64,000 nt of DNA from Takakia lepidozioides (lineage: Eukaryota; Streptophyta; Takakiopsida; Takakiales; Takakiaceae). Under the pieces are notes generated by a model, which ran no database searches, had not been told where the DNA came from, and saw only the letters and a program-made list of their open reading frames with translations. This document shows positions 12,811-25,096 of this stretch, in pieces. Position 1 is the first letter of the stretch. Each line of letters opens with the position of its first letter. The position numbers and the translations under genes are program-made. Location of the stretch: the NCBI GenBank assembly GCA_030704615.1, contig CM060732.1, positions 122,001-186,000 of the forward strand. Direction: 5' to 3'.

Positions 12811-15325
12811 ATAGGTGGATATTCGAGAATGGGACTTCTCGTACCCGAGTATTTTCAAAAGTTGTTTGTGTTTGTTTTAGTTTTTAATATGTCTGCTACT
12901 TTTTCAAATTTGAATGGGTATACGTGAGGCTATCGATTATCTTTGACATATACCACATAGTCAACAAGTTCTTTAAAAAAAAAAATGAGGTAACTGAGTA
13001 TCTTTGTCTTGTTCGATCTATTTAAGCATTGAATTGTTGAAACGTCTGCACTCGGTAGTGTGCATAAATAAGAAAGGAGAGGGGGGTGGGGGGATGTGAA
13101 GTGGGAATGATTAAAAACATGATTAGTTATGGGGTCTTAAGTACAATATACGTCAAATTGGAAGTAGAAAGTTTTTTTGGCCAATATTAGTTTATATCTT
13201 TTGCTCGTTTTCGCAATCGCCTCATAGAAAATGGTGCGGTGTTTGATAATGATTTCTTGCAAAATTTGGAAAGAGTCGTAGAACCACCACACTCCATTTA
13301 ACTCCAATGTAAGCCCACAAATGGATCATGTTATTAAATCAGAATATTGTAGACAATATAATTTTGTGTCGATACTCTTACAAATGTGTCATGTTCAAAG
13401 TTGGGATGTATATTTGATAGAGGTGAGGAAGGACGAACTCTTACACGTCGATATTCTTACAGTGGTATCATATTTCATGTATATTACAGAGGCATATTTG
13501 CACATTTTTTTGGGTCGGTATTTGGAAAAATGTATCATCTTGAAGTTAAACAGCGGACCGGGTACAAATTGTTGAAGGCTTAACATATTATCAAGTGTAA
13601 CAAATTTGGACGATTTAATGTTTCGACGCATTGTAACATGTGATTGGGGGATTTCTTATTATGATTATTATTGTTCTCTGTTTTCGTTTATGTCATTAAC
13701 TACTGCTGAAACAATCATACATTTGGGCTTCAATTAATTGATATTTAAGGCATTGGAACAAATGTTACATTATTTTTATTAGCTTATCTTTATTCTAAGG
13801 ATGATACTACGCATGAGTGTCTAAAACTAAGGATCATTAAGCACAACAGCATCTGTTTCTGTGGCTATAGATTGTTGAAGACAACTTTCTTCATAATTTC
13901 GTCTGTCTCTATATAATGGATAAATTAACACGCTTTTCTCCCAAGTGTCACCTCATGTCCTCTTGAAAACTTACTTCCGTGATGTGCCTTCTCTAGGTAG
14001 CAATATGTCTATTACTGAACAACTTATGATCAACAAATGGATCCAATTTGAAATTCATTATGGATGAAAGTACATTTCACTACTTCAGAAGGAGGAGCCC
14101 ATGCGACGCCTTGCTTTTTTTATTCACTTCTCCCAAGTTTGTTGTTACATACATTGTGTGGCACATATACACCGAACCAAATTATTCTAAAAATTCAATT
14201 TTTGTTTGGGATTTGATCTACAGCTTAAGGATATAATTAATCATTGACTTGTATGAAATGTCTTCAAAGCCTTGTTATTCATGTATATCTTATTATTTAA
14301 TCAAGGTGTGCTCTGTTCGGTTTAATTTTATGAACATTTGGAAGATGTTATTATACTTTGAACCGTTGTCATAGATTGAATGGTGGTTCCCATTATAATC
14401 TGTTGTTACCTTAAAGTTATGTGTAAATGTGAATCCTACAACAAGTGTTTTTGTAACGAAAGTACTATGATTATTCCAGTATTCTTAGTGCAGGAATTGA
14501 TGAGGGATTAACTTTATTGCTTCAAAACAACATTGCATACATGTCTAACTTACGTGTTTGTCTTCCGTTTTCCTCTTCTCTATATTCCATCATTTGTTTT
14601 CTACGGACTATATATCTTAATCTACTTCTTCCACTTATATACAACTACTCATATCCATTGTATGTCCCCTCTTAGTGGCCAAACGGATCTCTTCCGTCAT
14701 TGCAACCATCCATATCTTAAGAGATGTATTGGACGGATGATATTCTCGCCACTAACAGATCCAACCAACATTTTTTAATGGCGATCTCAATATATATATT
14801 CCATCGCAAATTCTCTGTTTTGTCATGGCTAAAATTGTAAAAATTCTCCACCTAACAAATAAATTATGGCTGACTTCGTCAGATATAGATGATATAAATG
14901 GATGGAAGTATGGAGAGGGGATGATTGTGTCTTAATTTGAATAGATGAACAGATGATATGGCTATGTTTTGGAAAACTATGTAGCCACTCGTGCTATTTT
15001 ACAAATTTCAAAATAAAACTGGATCCAACATGGTATTTTGTTATCATATTATATTATCTTATTTATCGTCCAATGCCAACCAAACTAACGAAATGTTGTT
15101 ATAATTTGTGTTATTGTATTTTCAATCCATGTTCATGTTCATCACGTCACTAAATTTTGTTTGATTCTCAATATTTCATTGATGAGAACTGAAAGTACGA
15201 ATAGTAATCAGAACATAATGATCAATACACGTATATGCCAACGATGAAGTTAAATAGTAGGATGCACAAAACGGTCGTCCTGTATTAATGAGGAATTATT
15301 AAATCTAAGATCTAAATATAAATTT
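11720..15325. repeat. Right arm of the giant inverted repeat
   Basis: Reverse-complement partner of 520-4,165 (landmarks listed there). It lacks the LINE present in the left arm but has its own insertion of roughly 0.5 kb near 12,420-12,940, which contains a tRNA-like sequence and an (AT)n microsatellite at 12,778-12,808. It also carries internal direct repeats: 11,870-11,960 resembles 13,370-13,470, and 12,335-12,485 resembles 14,310-14,470. This suggests the arm itself is built from two partial copies of one unit. The outer boundary is near 15,325, where the shared AAATCTAAGATCTAA ends. No coding function is visible. Confidence 0.75.
12580..12654 (-). repeat. tRNA-derived (SINE-like) sequence
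   Basis: On the minus strand the order is CAACCAGCATGTAGCCCAGT, GGTAATGGGC (A-box-like), then GTGGGTTCAAACC (B-box-like). Arms do not form a full cloverleaf. It lies in the segment unique to the right arm of the inverted repeat, so it inserted after the arms separated or was lost from the left arm. Confidence 0.5.
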
Positions 15326-16317
15326 TATATTACACAACTATAAGCCACATATTATACATAAAAATAAGTAGATTTATGGCAAGTTTTATTATGTATTATT
15401 ATGTATGTATTTTATATTCTGTATATTAACAGTATATTCTGTATATAACGCCAACCGTAACGTCAATAAGAGCCTCTTCCCCATATGGGCACTCGGACCT
15501 TTTGGGGGTGGGCTGTATGCACTAAAGGACGTAACTATAATGTAGCTGGTTGACCACGCCTTATTGAAAATTCAAAGAATTTGTTGGGATCCATTGGTTC
15601 TTAGATGTTGTTATTTGGATTTATGTCAACTTTAGTATCATGAGCAATGGTATGAAAAGAACATGGCTGCTTTATTTACGATTATATTACATATGGTCAT
15701 ATACTACAGTTAATACATGTGCATAGCATACATCACTTTTGTGTGTTTGGGTGATTGTGCCTTACCTCTACATAACTTGCATAACATATGTGATGTAGAG
15801 TTCAAAGGATCCACCTGTCAACTCAAGCAATAGTCATTCCGGATGGTGAAGCACTATGATTTATACTTCCTTGGGGAGGAGTCTCTAAGAAATAGTAACA
15901 ACTATGCATGTATGTACATAAAAGACTAACTATGATAAGTTATATATAAGGTTTTATTGCTGGTAGAAAATTATTATATATGCAATTTTTTGGAATACAC
16001 AATACAATCGTATGAGGCATTTCTCAAAGATACAATCTTTATCTCTGTAATCTAGTTCCTATGGAAGTGAAAATTACTATAAAATACGAAATATGAGGTG
16101 TATTTTTTCCAAAATATTATTATCTAAAGCGTATTTTGAGTCAGTGACAATACATTAACTTATATCCCCCCTATGATCACAATTAATTAATTAATTAAAT
16201 TTTCAGTTCTAAAATTATAACTTTCAATATACTTAAAACCATGAACATTACAGGACAAATGAGTTATAGCGGTTTAGGTAATGTACAAAGTCAGTTGACC
16301 AATGTGAAGTCATTTGG
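15326..16317. other. AT-rich spacer, no gene seen
   Basis: AT-rich DNA with short ATG frames only. A segment at 15,940-15,975 (TTATATATAAGGTTTTATTG) resembles 16,475-16,500, suggesting relation to the neighbouring repeat. Nothing codes. Confidence 0.4.
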
Positions 16318-17705
16318 TTAAAGTCCACGAAGAAAAAATATTCAATATTTACAAGCGGCATGTTGTCATTTGCAACATTTTTGTTTGTGATACTTATTGT
16401 ACAATATGGAAGTACATAAATATATTAATGATACATGTGTACAATGTCTACAACTCTGACAACCTATGCTATTTGAGGTTATATATAAGGTCTTATTGGT
16501 TATATGATATACTTATAAATGACCTACATAATATTGGGGGGTACATGTACATTGTAAAAACCCTAACTGTCAACGTTTTTCATCAAGCGCATGTGCATTA
16601 TCCAGCGCACCGACATCATGATGATCACCTGAGATCATCCATGGACCATCCATCCATCCATCATCCACCGACATCATCCACCGCACAAACATCATCTTGC
16701 GCACATTTAACATCCAAAGCACCTTTATCATCGTAAGCCATTTGTTTTTTATACTGCATGTTTTTTGGAGAAGAGACCCGGCCAACTGCAAAGATGCCTT
16801 GAGTCATTGGTGGGTCCTCCATCATCGTGTGTCATTTGTTGTTTATACTGCATTATTTTCTGAGCACGGACCCGAACAGCAGAGATGCCTTCAATTAGTG
16901 GCAAAGATGCCATGAATCAGCGTTGGGTCCTTGATCTGGTCTGGTGGTCTTTTCTGAAGCCGTTGGGGAGAAGCTACTTATATCAGCCGACCATGTGCAC
17001 TGCGCTTCTACAAAGGCATCGAGGAAGGGAGTTTCACGGATTGGGGCATCCCGAGTGGTGCTGGTAGAAGTTCCCTGGAATGGAGCAGTTTGTTGGCAGA
17101 CAACCAGCGGAGTTTTATGAATCGGATAGTACTAAAAGGTTGTATTTTGCAAGACTGGTGGCTGCGCACACTACTATTACTTTGATGAATCGTGCATTTT
17201 TGGTCTCTTTCTGTACACGCAGGCTTTAGAGCAAAATGCATGATTCATCAACAGAAAAGCAGTGAGTTTTGAAACTGCTGTTTGACCACACCACTGCTGG
17301 TGAGGGCTATACTAGTATGCTCCGGGATGTGAAGTAGAAATATAGGGACAGGTTCTTCGAACCTAGCCATCTTCTGGATTTTTGGACTAACAGCTGTTGT
17401 TTTTTCCTCGAATTCAAGGTAGGTTCTTCACATATCATGAAGCTCCAGATCAACCCTTCAACCTGTACAACACCTTAACAATAACCGTAATATCTTCTGT
17501 ATATAGGCTCATGTGTGGTCTGATTTCGCAGTTAATTTCTAGTTCAAAGAGTGTAGCCGATGTACCATGTTATGCTCCCTTCTATTTAATTTCCTTAAAT
17601 TCCAGTTCCCTGTCCACGTTGAACTGGGCGCCGTTATGTAAAATTGAATTTGTTAAGTCTTGTATGTATTTATGAATGATGCTATATAATATTTTATATA
17701 CATTA
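16318..17705. repeat. Dispersed repeat, long version
   Basis: Its two outer parts, 16,318-16,560 and 17,640-17,705, recur joined at 18,545-18,795 (shared landmarks: ATATTTACAAG..GCATGTTGTC, GACCTACATAATATTGGGGG, and ATGATGCTATATAAT). The middle 16,560-17,640 is therefore an insertion in this copy or a deletion from the other. The middle part has a CATCATCCA-rich stretch (16,615-16,735) and no recognised gene. Confidence 0.6.
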
Positions 17706-17871
17706 GAAATAAATTCATAATTATTTTTAATTATTTTCTTGACAAAGAATTATTAACCTCAATAATTCATTGTAGTGGATTAGGTGACAGACATCAAGCG
17801 TTTCCTACCAATGGCTCAAAATTCAAATGCGTTTTCACTACCACCCGCCACGTTGCAGCGTGGTTTTCAGT

Positions 17872-18267
17872 TCATATTTGTACGATGCCTAAGTCTCTAG
17901 TTGATTTTGTCGCCGGGGTGTGTAGAAGAATTCCACAAATTAATATGAGAGCCTCTAGCCGTCCAGTTGGAGGACCAAGCTGCGTGTGAATCAGAATGTC
18001 GCATACAAAGGATGTTGCACCGGTCCCACGAGGAGTTGAAATCGTGAAGAAGAATTGATTGTCTTTTTTCAAAATATCTAATCTAATAGATGCAAAACAC
18101 ACATCCCTCATTTTATCTCCTTTAACAAACAAATAAACAAAAATCATGTGCAAAGCTATTGTGATCGGTGGATCTTCTATGGGATTGGAAACGCTTACAA
18201 CAACTTTTCCATAAGTGCTAGAGAGCTGTGACATGTCCAGACAACACAAGAACTCCAGATGCATCAA
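17872..18267 (-). CDS. Unrecognised 131-codon open frame
   Basis: An open frame without internal stops that reads as mixed hydrophobic and polar protein (for example LHMIFVYLFVKGDKMRDVC, then TPRGTGATSFVCDILIHTQL). I do not recognise it. There is no good start context, it stands alone between AT-rich repeats, and it could be a fragment of a mobile-element protein or chance. Confidence 0.15.
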   Translation of the reverse strand: MMHLEFLCCLDMSQLSSTYGKVVVSVSNPIEDPPITIALHMIFVYLFVKGDKMRDVCFASIRLDILKKDNQFFFTISTPRGTGATSFVCDILIHTQLGPPTGRLEALILICGILLHTPATKSTRDLGIVQI

Positions 18268-18544
18268 TCAGATGCAACTCCATCCAAACGGGACAAAGGT
18301 CGAGTTACTCAAATTAAAAAGATAGAGGAAAAAATTAACCTAAACAGGGCCATAATGTAACATTAATTGAAAGAAGATTTTTTTAATTGAACTACATGTC
18401 ATTCCTAGCCATGTGATATAGGTAGACCCCACCCATTCATTTACTTTTGGGTTTTAGTACTTCAATGTGAAAAGAAACATTGTTTTTGGGATTTAGGTGG
18501 GTGGGCATTGCTTTGTGTAGTCTAGTGGAGGAGACAATAGCTCC
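18268..18544. other. No gene seen
   Basis: AT-rich spacer before the short repeat copy. Nothing recognisable. Confidence 0.3.
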
Positions 18545-18795
18545 ATGAAGAAAAAGCACACAATATTTACAAGTGATATGTTGTCATTTGCAATATATAT
18601 ACATATATATATATATTTTTGTGATGTTACTTGTTTGTATAAGTACTTCATCTTGGTTATATGATATACTTATTATAAATGACCTACATAATATTGGGGG
18701 GTACGCGTGTCATGTACATTGTAGAAATAAAAATTAAATTGTTAAATCTTATACCTATTTATAAATGATGCTATATAATCTTTTATATTTCGTTT
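18545..18795. repeat. Dispersed repeat, short version
   Basis: It contains the two ends of 16,318-17,705 fused without the 1.1 kb middle. A third, weaker relative is at about 18,985-19,080 (ATAAATGATCAATATAATAATAGG...). Confidence 0.6.
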
Positions 18796-19159
18796 GTCAC
18801 ATCCTTGTGATTTTTTATTGAGAACATTGCATTGCATGTCTAGCAATACAAAACATTCTAAGTTTTATGAACACAATATTTCAAACATTTATAAGTATTT
18901 AAGTGAAATGCATTAACTATATATCTATATATCATATCTAAATCATGCAGCCTATGTATAGGTCACTCGGGATATTTTTGAGTTCATGCGATACACATAA
19001 ATGATCAATATAATAATAGGAGGTGCATGTTAGAACTTAGAATGAATATTGAATTATAAAATCGAATCTGTATATTAAAATGATATTTGCTATTCATTTT
19101 TTCAATTTGATCTCCCAAATCCATGTGTTTTTTAAATTTAAAACAACTTATGCACGACA

Positions 19160-21100
19160 ATGAAAAGGAAGAACAAATCTGGAGCGGCACATGAAGGGGA
19201 GAATGAGAGAAGTGACAATCAGGAAGGGGTGCAACACGATGAGGAGCTGATCGCAGCAATAGCAAACAAGAGAAGGATGCAGGCCTGATACATGAAGGAG
19301 AGACACATCAGTGGAAAGAGAAACCAGGGTGGAGATACCTAGCCGACCATGAGGGCAATGGCTGGAAAAAGATAAACAAGGGCTGGAAATATGAAGGCAA
19401 CAAACACGTGAGGAAGACATTACCTGAGAGGCTGGAGCACAAAAGAGAGGAAGGTAAAGTACTTCACTTGTGAAGGAGGTGAAGAATGGGAAGACGAGGC
19501 GGACAACTGGCTGCCTGAAAGAGAAGGAAGGTTGAGGGAACATCTGCCAAGACGACCACATGGTGAGAAACAAGCAAGCGAAGATCTGCCTTTTGTTGGA
19601 GTGGTGCAAACCAGGGCAAGGATGGAAACGGAGCCAGAAGGACAAAGTCTGGTGGGGAATGATGAGCAAGGCTTGCCTGAAAAGCGAATAGACGGGTGCA
19701 GCAACAAGGGTAAGGAGAAGTACTTATCTGAAACGAAGACTGGGGACCTGGAGGATGGAGCCAGCAGCAGCTCATCCGGTAGTGAGAAGAACAATGGTGA
19801 CTACCTGCCAAAAAAGGGGAAGTCAGCCGAGAGTGAAGAAGATCTATGGGGGGGAGCATTTCAGCAGCACACATTGCTACAAATGGCAGCTGAAGAAGGC
19901 TCAACAAAGGAGATGGAGGAAGATTGCCAGCCTGATCGGGAAGAACACGAACCTGATATCTTCAATGATGTGCAAGCTATGCTCTTACTCACATTTGGGG
20001 AGGTCAATGATTACCTCACTCGGGAAGAACAAAAGAGGGTGATGCGTGCTCACCATTACCAATGGAAGGAAGGAATGCTTCTCTACTGAGGGTTGATTGT
20101 GCTAACACCAAAAGAGAGAGAGGAGCTCATTTGCCGCATGCATCGAGAGATGGGACACTTTGGGGTCAAACGCGTGCAAGCTGAAATCTGCAAGAGGTTC
20201 TTTTGGCACAACCGGACTAGGCAAATACGGGAGGTGTTACAAACCTGCAAACGATGTCAGGCAGCTAGGGTTTCAGGTCCGTTAAGATCTAGGGGAAACA
20301 AACTTTGAAGCATTCCTATCAAGGACCTTTTCTATAGGATTGCAATGGATACTGCAGGACCATTACCCAAGACTAAGGAAGTGAACCACTTTGTGCTCAT
20401 TGCGGTGGGGACCATTTCTCCAAATGGGTGGAAGTTGCACCAGTGGTAGCACACAGCTGCAATGGCGGCTAGATTTCTTGAGGAGCACATCATTTACCTC
20501 GCGCAGTGTTGACAGATCAAGGGAGTGAGTGGAAGGGCGAATTCAAAGAGGTATGCGAGCGATTTGGCATCAAGCAGGAGTATTCGGCACCCTACTGGCC
20601 GCAGTGCAATGGCATGGCGGAAAGGCTCATGAAGACGCTCAAACAAAGCATAGTAACACTAGGAGGAGAGACGGGGTGTGAGTGAGATCGTGACCTGTAT
20701 CGCTCAGCATTTGGGTACAGATTCGGAATCCAAGCTTGAACCCGCTACTCACCATTCGAGCGATTGAGAGGCAACTCCGTGACAATGTCAAAAGGGCACA
20801 AACGTAGCAACAGAGGGGATGTGCTGCCAAACACAAACATCACAAGGAATTTAGGGAGCTGCCAAATCAAAGTCTGGTAATGATGTTGAGACCAGAAAGG
20901 GAAGATGGAAGATCTCTGGGAAGGCCCATACCTGCTAATAGGGCACGAAGAAGCGCACGATGCAGGAAATGATGAAGGAGCCAGAGTGTGTATCTTGCAG
21001 GATGGAGCAGGGAAACAATGGAAGCGGAAGTGCCGTGATTTGAAGAAGTTGCGAACCATGGGTGACACTGGCACACAGGAAAAAGAGACCTCCGCGGACG
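19160..21100 (+). mobile_element. Degenerate Ty3/gypsy element, integrase region
   Basis: A charged N-terminal frame (19,532-20,089) ends in a segment typical of the linker before integrase (VQAMLLLTFGEVNDYL). After one stop the next frame (20,093-20,308) is an integrase zinc domain with H..H (MHREMGHFG) and C..C (CKRCQ). Further on, split over frames, are DTAGPLP (first Asp), LTDQGSEWKG near 20,509 (second Asp), GMAERLMK near 20,611 (Glu), and a GPY/F-like EGPYLLI near 20,920. Reverse transcriptase, RNase H and protease are missing, and no LTRs were identified. Stops and frameshifts make it non-functional. A related relic lies at 50,941-51,585. Confidence 0.85.
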
Positions 21101-22610
21101 GAGGTAGTCAAAGAATGGAGAGCTTAACAACTGTAGGGCAATGCTGAGTCCCGCGATTTTGAGTTGCGATTTTCAAGCTAAGTGTCGGAGTGTCGGGAGG
21201 AAGCCAATACACCTCACGGATAAAGCAGGAATGAAAGGGGCTGATGGATGGAAAATGAGCACACCTAGTTGATGATCGTGGATGACGGGTGGATGAACGG
21301 ACTCGACAGTTGGTCGTCACTGGGTGGATGAATAAGTAAGCATAGCTGGATGACAGACAGATGAATGAAGGTGGTAATTAGCATAGAAAGGTGTGCTTAT
21401 TCATCCGTATGGATGAAAAGAAGTAGTTGCAGAAAACCTAGGGGGGCATGAGTATTATCAGTGTGCAGGGTAGACGAAAGGGGGATAATTACCCGTGAGT
21501 AAAAGAAGCCGAGAGCAATGGGTTAGCCATGGAATTAGTGGTCTCTCAGCGCACCGTCCGCTGTGGATAGGGGCACCGGGGAATAATATAAGCGGGTAGT
21601 AAGCATGATCGGGGGGCTTGGACTTGTGAGCAATGTGTGAGAGATGGGCTGGTGCAGTCCGGACTGATTAGGCAGTAAATGGTGATCCTTTGGTGCATAT
21701 GGTGGAGGTCTTGTCTCTTGGGATGCGATGTTTGGGGCATATAGATGGATCAGATGTTTGAGGATTGGGGGTTGGAATTTGAGACAAGGACTTAGGATGA
21801 CTCATGCTCACATCAGATTATGCCAGAACTAGAGCAGGTTGTTGTTATGATCTTCAGATTATTGGTTTGAAGGAAACATCGTGGCACTTAGAGCACAAAT
21901 AGACTTATACCAGTACACTCACGGCAACGAATAGGTGTTGATTCATTTCTAGAGTGTCCACTTCATTGTAAAGTGAAGAGCTTAGCATCATGATGTTCCC
22001 AACATAGAACTCGGCCCATCTAGTTGAGATTATTCATGATCAGTTGCATGACAAAAGAAATACACATGGGTGTTGTGGACTGAATGGGAAGTGGGGTGCA
22101 AAGGAAATTCTGGAGCAGAAATTCATGAGGTGCCACCTACCTGCGAACCACCGGGGTGCAACCCAAGAGGAGTATACTGACTGACCAGCCAAGGGGGCGT
22201 GTCGTGACAGAAGGCTTCATGGATCCCATGTCAAAAGTAGCATGCCTTGATTCAGAGGCAGCTGGAGAATCACTGGGCATGAAGGGGGATGATTGTGCAA
22301 TTGATCTTGGTTCCCCTCGGGTTGTCCCTACCACTCCCCATTATTTGTTGAAGAAGAATTACCAACCACCTGGTGTTTCTACCTTCCAATGGGCGGCCAA
22401 GCAATCAGAAGACAAATATATAATCTGAGAGATAAAAATAGAGAAGCTTCCCAGTCACATCCATATCTTCTCTTCTGCTGCAGCGTGGATGAGGACACAT
22501 GAACTCTGATCATGAACAATATGTAGGGTTTTTAAGCTGTGTGTCGGTCTTGGACTAGCAAGTGGATGCTACACTAGAAGGAACAGTTTGAGAATTATCT
22601 AGAAGGGGAT
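21101..22610. other. No gene recognised; one 90-codon frame
   Basis: Repetitive ATGGATGA/GGATGAC motifs occur at 21,240-21,420. A frame at 22,156-22,428 (+) encodes MQPKRSILTDQPRGRV and continues with a hydrophilic sequence I do not recognise. The preceding stretch (21,800-22,130) could be a worn LINE endonuclease (IIGLKETSWHLEHK), but the resemblance is weak. Confidence 0.3.
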
Positions 22611-24356
22611 TTATGCCCCTTCTTTTTTCACACTACAGCAGTACAAGAGGCAGATGGACTCAGAAACGCCTACATGACAGCACTTGCAAAGAAATGCCCC
22701 ACTAAATTGGACCCATGCTCCAACCTTAAGGACCCCGTTTGCAATTTGCCATAGGAAAGCACTGTGTTTTGCAAGACGGGTTTTGGTCCAGATCAGAGAC
22801 CAAATGTAGCTCCAATTCTCGGCAACAAAGCGGAATCCATAACATCTACTCTCCCACTTGCTCGTAAGCAGAGGGGCTGACATTAGAGCACGGTAAGCTT
22901 GTTTTGTTGTATATTGGAAAAATGATGAGGAAGGAGATTGGAATTTCCAAGACCATTCCTTAGGATCAATGTGCAACCCTATGGTTGGGACACCATCCAA
23001 CCATATGAGGGATGCTCGTGAGAGCCAATCAGTAGATTGCATGTTGTCAGGGCAGACAGGGTCAAGGTCTTTGTTCTTGGAGGACCAAAGGCATACCCTG
23101 ATGGGAGTAAATTGACCCCCAGTAAGATGGCAGGGTACTCCATCAATGAGCTGTAATCTGTGAGTGAAAGCTTGTTTATGAAGATGACGACCCGTGAGAT
23201 GAGAGGGGCTGCTCTGTAATATGTAAGTGGCCCAGTCAAGATGAGCTTGGCAGGTGATCCAGTCTCCTATCTTGGCGGGCATAGGGCCAGCGTTAAGAAG
23301 GGCCATCCCAGATGGGGAGATTGATTGGATGATACCATTTGCACCCACAAGTTGTTGAATGAGGGGCAAAGGTAAGAAGTCATGGCCAGACCAGATAGGC
23401 TTTGATTTGCAAAATTCCATTGCGATCCCATATAACCCATCTCCTAGCTTGTTGCCTCTGGAAGCCAGAAGGAGTGTTGGTGGTAAGGAAAATGAATTGT
23501 CTCATGACCTCCTCATAAGTTGTGGGTTCAGTTTTTTGGAGAAGAGAGCTAATGTCCTTCCAGTTGGTCTAGATGGCACGCCATAGAGGGGAACCAGACA
23601 TTTTGTGGCTAAACCCTTGGGCAATCCATCGGGTAGAGAGACCCCAAAATTGGTTTTTGAGGGGAGAATTGTTTGAAATGTGTTGATGCTTTCTTGAAGT
23701 CTAGGAGAAGGAGAGCAATTGCTTGGTTGGAGGCAGCAGCAAATGCCGGGGCTTCCGGGGCGAGAAGGATGTTGTCCAAAATATATCTGCCTTTTAAGAA
23801 GCCAGTCTGGTTCTGCCTGATGATAGAGGGCAAGAGGGCGAGAGTTTTGGCAATGATTTTGTAGGAAACATTAAGCAATGTGATAGGTCTGCAATTGGAT
23901 AGTAGTTGCCTATCACCTTTTTAATACAAGAGAGCAATAAGGCCTTGATGGCATCGAATTGGAAGACTTAACCGCGTTGGCCATGTTACAAAAGTCCAGG
24001 GAAATATGCTCCCACATGGCTTTGTAAAATTCCACCGGCATTCCGTCAAGGCCGGGGGACTTATGGTTGGCCATGGTTTTAAGGGCCTTGTGTAGTTCAG
24101 TTTCAGTGAGAATGCCATCAAGGGAGGTAGCTTGGAGTGCCGATAACTTCGTTTGGTGGTGTTGGAGACATTGTGCCCTGGCTGCGTCAATACTGGAAGA
24201 AGGCTCTCTTTGCGTGAAAAGGGATGAAAAGTGGAGGCATGCAATTCTAACCATTTCTTTGGGATCAGAGTGGACGGAGCCTTGCTGATCCCTAAGCTCT
24301 GCAATTGTTTGGGAGTTTCTGCGAACCTGGACCTTTTCAAAAACGTATTTGGTCAT
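22611..24356 (-). mobile_element. Degenerate L1-like LINE (RT and zf-RVT parts)
   Basis: Minus-strand frames give, in order, a pre-RT region with HKSPGLDGMPVEFYKAMWEH (24,356-23,913), an RT segment NVSYKIIAKTLA then QTGFLKGRYILDNILLA (23,878-23,609), and a C-terminal region (23,420-22,611). That last region ends with WSYIWSLIWTKTRLAKHSAF and CKCCHVGVSESICLLYCC, a zf-RVT-like domain common at the end of plant L1 ORF2. The catalytic YxDD part of RT and the stretch up to the C-terminal region are deleted, and the N-terminal endonuclease is absent. This is a dead 5'-truncated and internally deleted copy. Its 5' break lies next to the repeat at 24,394. Confidence 0.88.
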
Positions 24357-24393
24357 TTTCCCCTTGGGATGACCAGTTCATATCAGCCTGCAT

Positions 24394-25096
24394 TGAGGTT
24401 AGCTATTTCATGAGCATGAGCGGCATGAGCGGAGTAGTAAGACAATCGGTTTTCATGAGCAGAAGTACAAATTTTGGAAACAAAAAACATTAAAAAACAT
24501 TATTTAAATGGAATGTGTCAGAACAAAACTAATATAATATTCATTTTTTGAAGCTGAAATCGTAGTTTGCTCATGATATTTCCTCTTCCACTCATGGAAA
24601 TTCCGAGCGACATCTGCAAAAATGGCACCGAATTTCGCGATAAGAGGTTCTGCAACCGAAGAAAACTGCGACGTATTTCGCGGTAATAGGTGCCTCTGGC
24701 GAAAAATGGTGCCGAATTTCGCGGCTATAGGTCCCAACATGCCAGGTGTGTTACCCCAAAATTTTGAAATGTGGCGCCGAATTTCGGTAGATGGTGCTGG
24801 GGATTGCACAGATGTTGGGCAGTTCTGGGCCATGTAACTGGAAATTCGGTGCCATTTTTCTAGACATCGTTCCCGTACATGTTGGGACTTAGCCAATTTT
24901 CGGCCCAAAATATGGAAATTCGGCGCCATTTTTCCAGAAATGGCCTCCACAACTGCTACTGTTGAAACTCAGTTTTTTGGAAGATCTACAAATTTTTCCT
25001 GCCGCCATCTTACTATGGATTCTGTTTCGACATCGAATTGCCACTAGACGTCAACGGATATCCAGAAGTCCATAGTGTTTAAAAGAGATTACTTTA
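24394..25096 (+). repeat. ~0.7-kb unclassified repeat, copy A
   Basis: Homologous over its whole length to the reverse complement of 33,795-34,507. It starts GAGGTTAGCTATTTCATGAG and ends AAGAGATTACTTTAA. Inside are five copies of a GGCRCCGAATTTCG-type motif: direct at about 24,630, 24,710 and 24,773, inverted at about 24,842 and 24,924. The element could therefore fold back on itself. Terminal inverted repeats and target duplications were not found. Open frames through it are not conserved as protein. Confidence 0.7.

Noticed and set aside
19148-19907. Long minus-strand frames at 19.1-19.9 kb
   Set aside because: They are shadows of the plus-strand gypsy frame; the translations are Ser/Pro/Leu-rich without domains.
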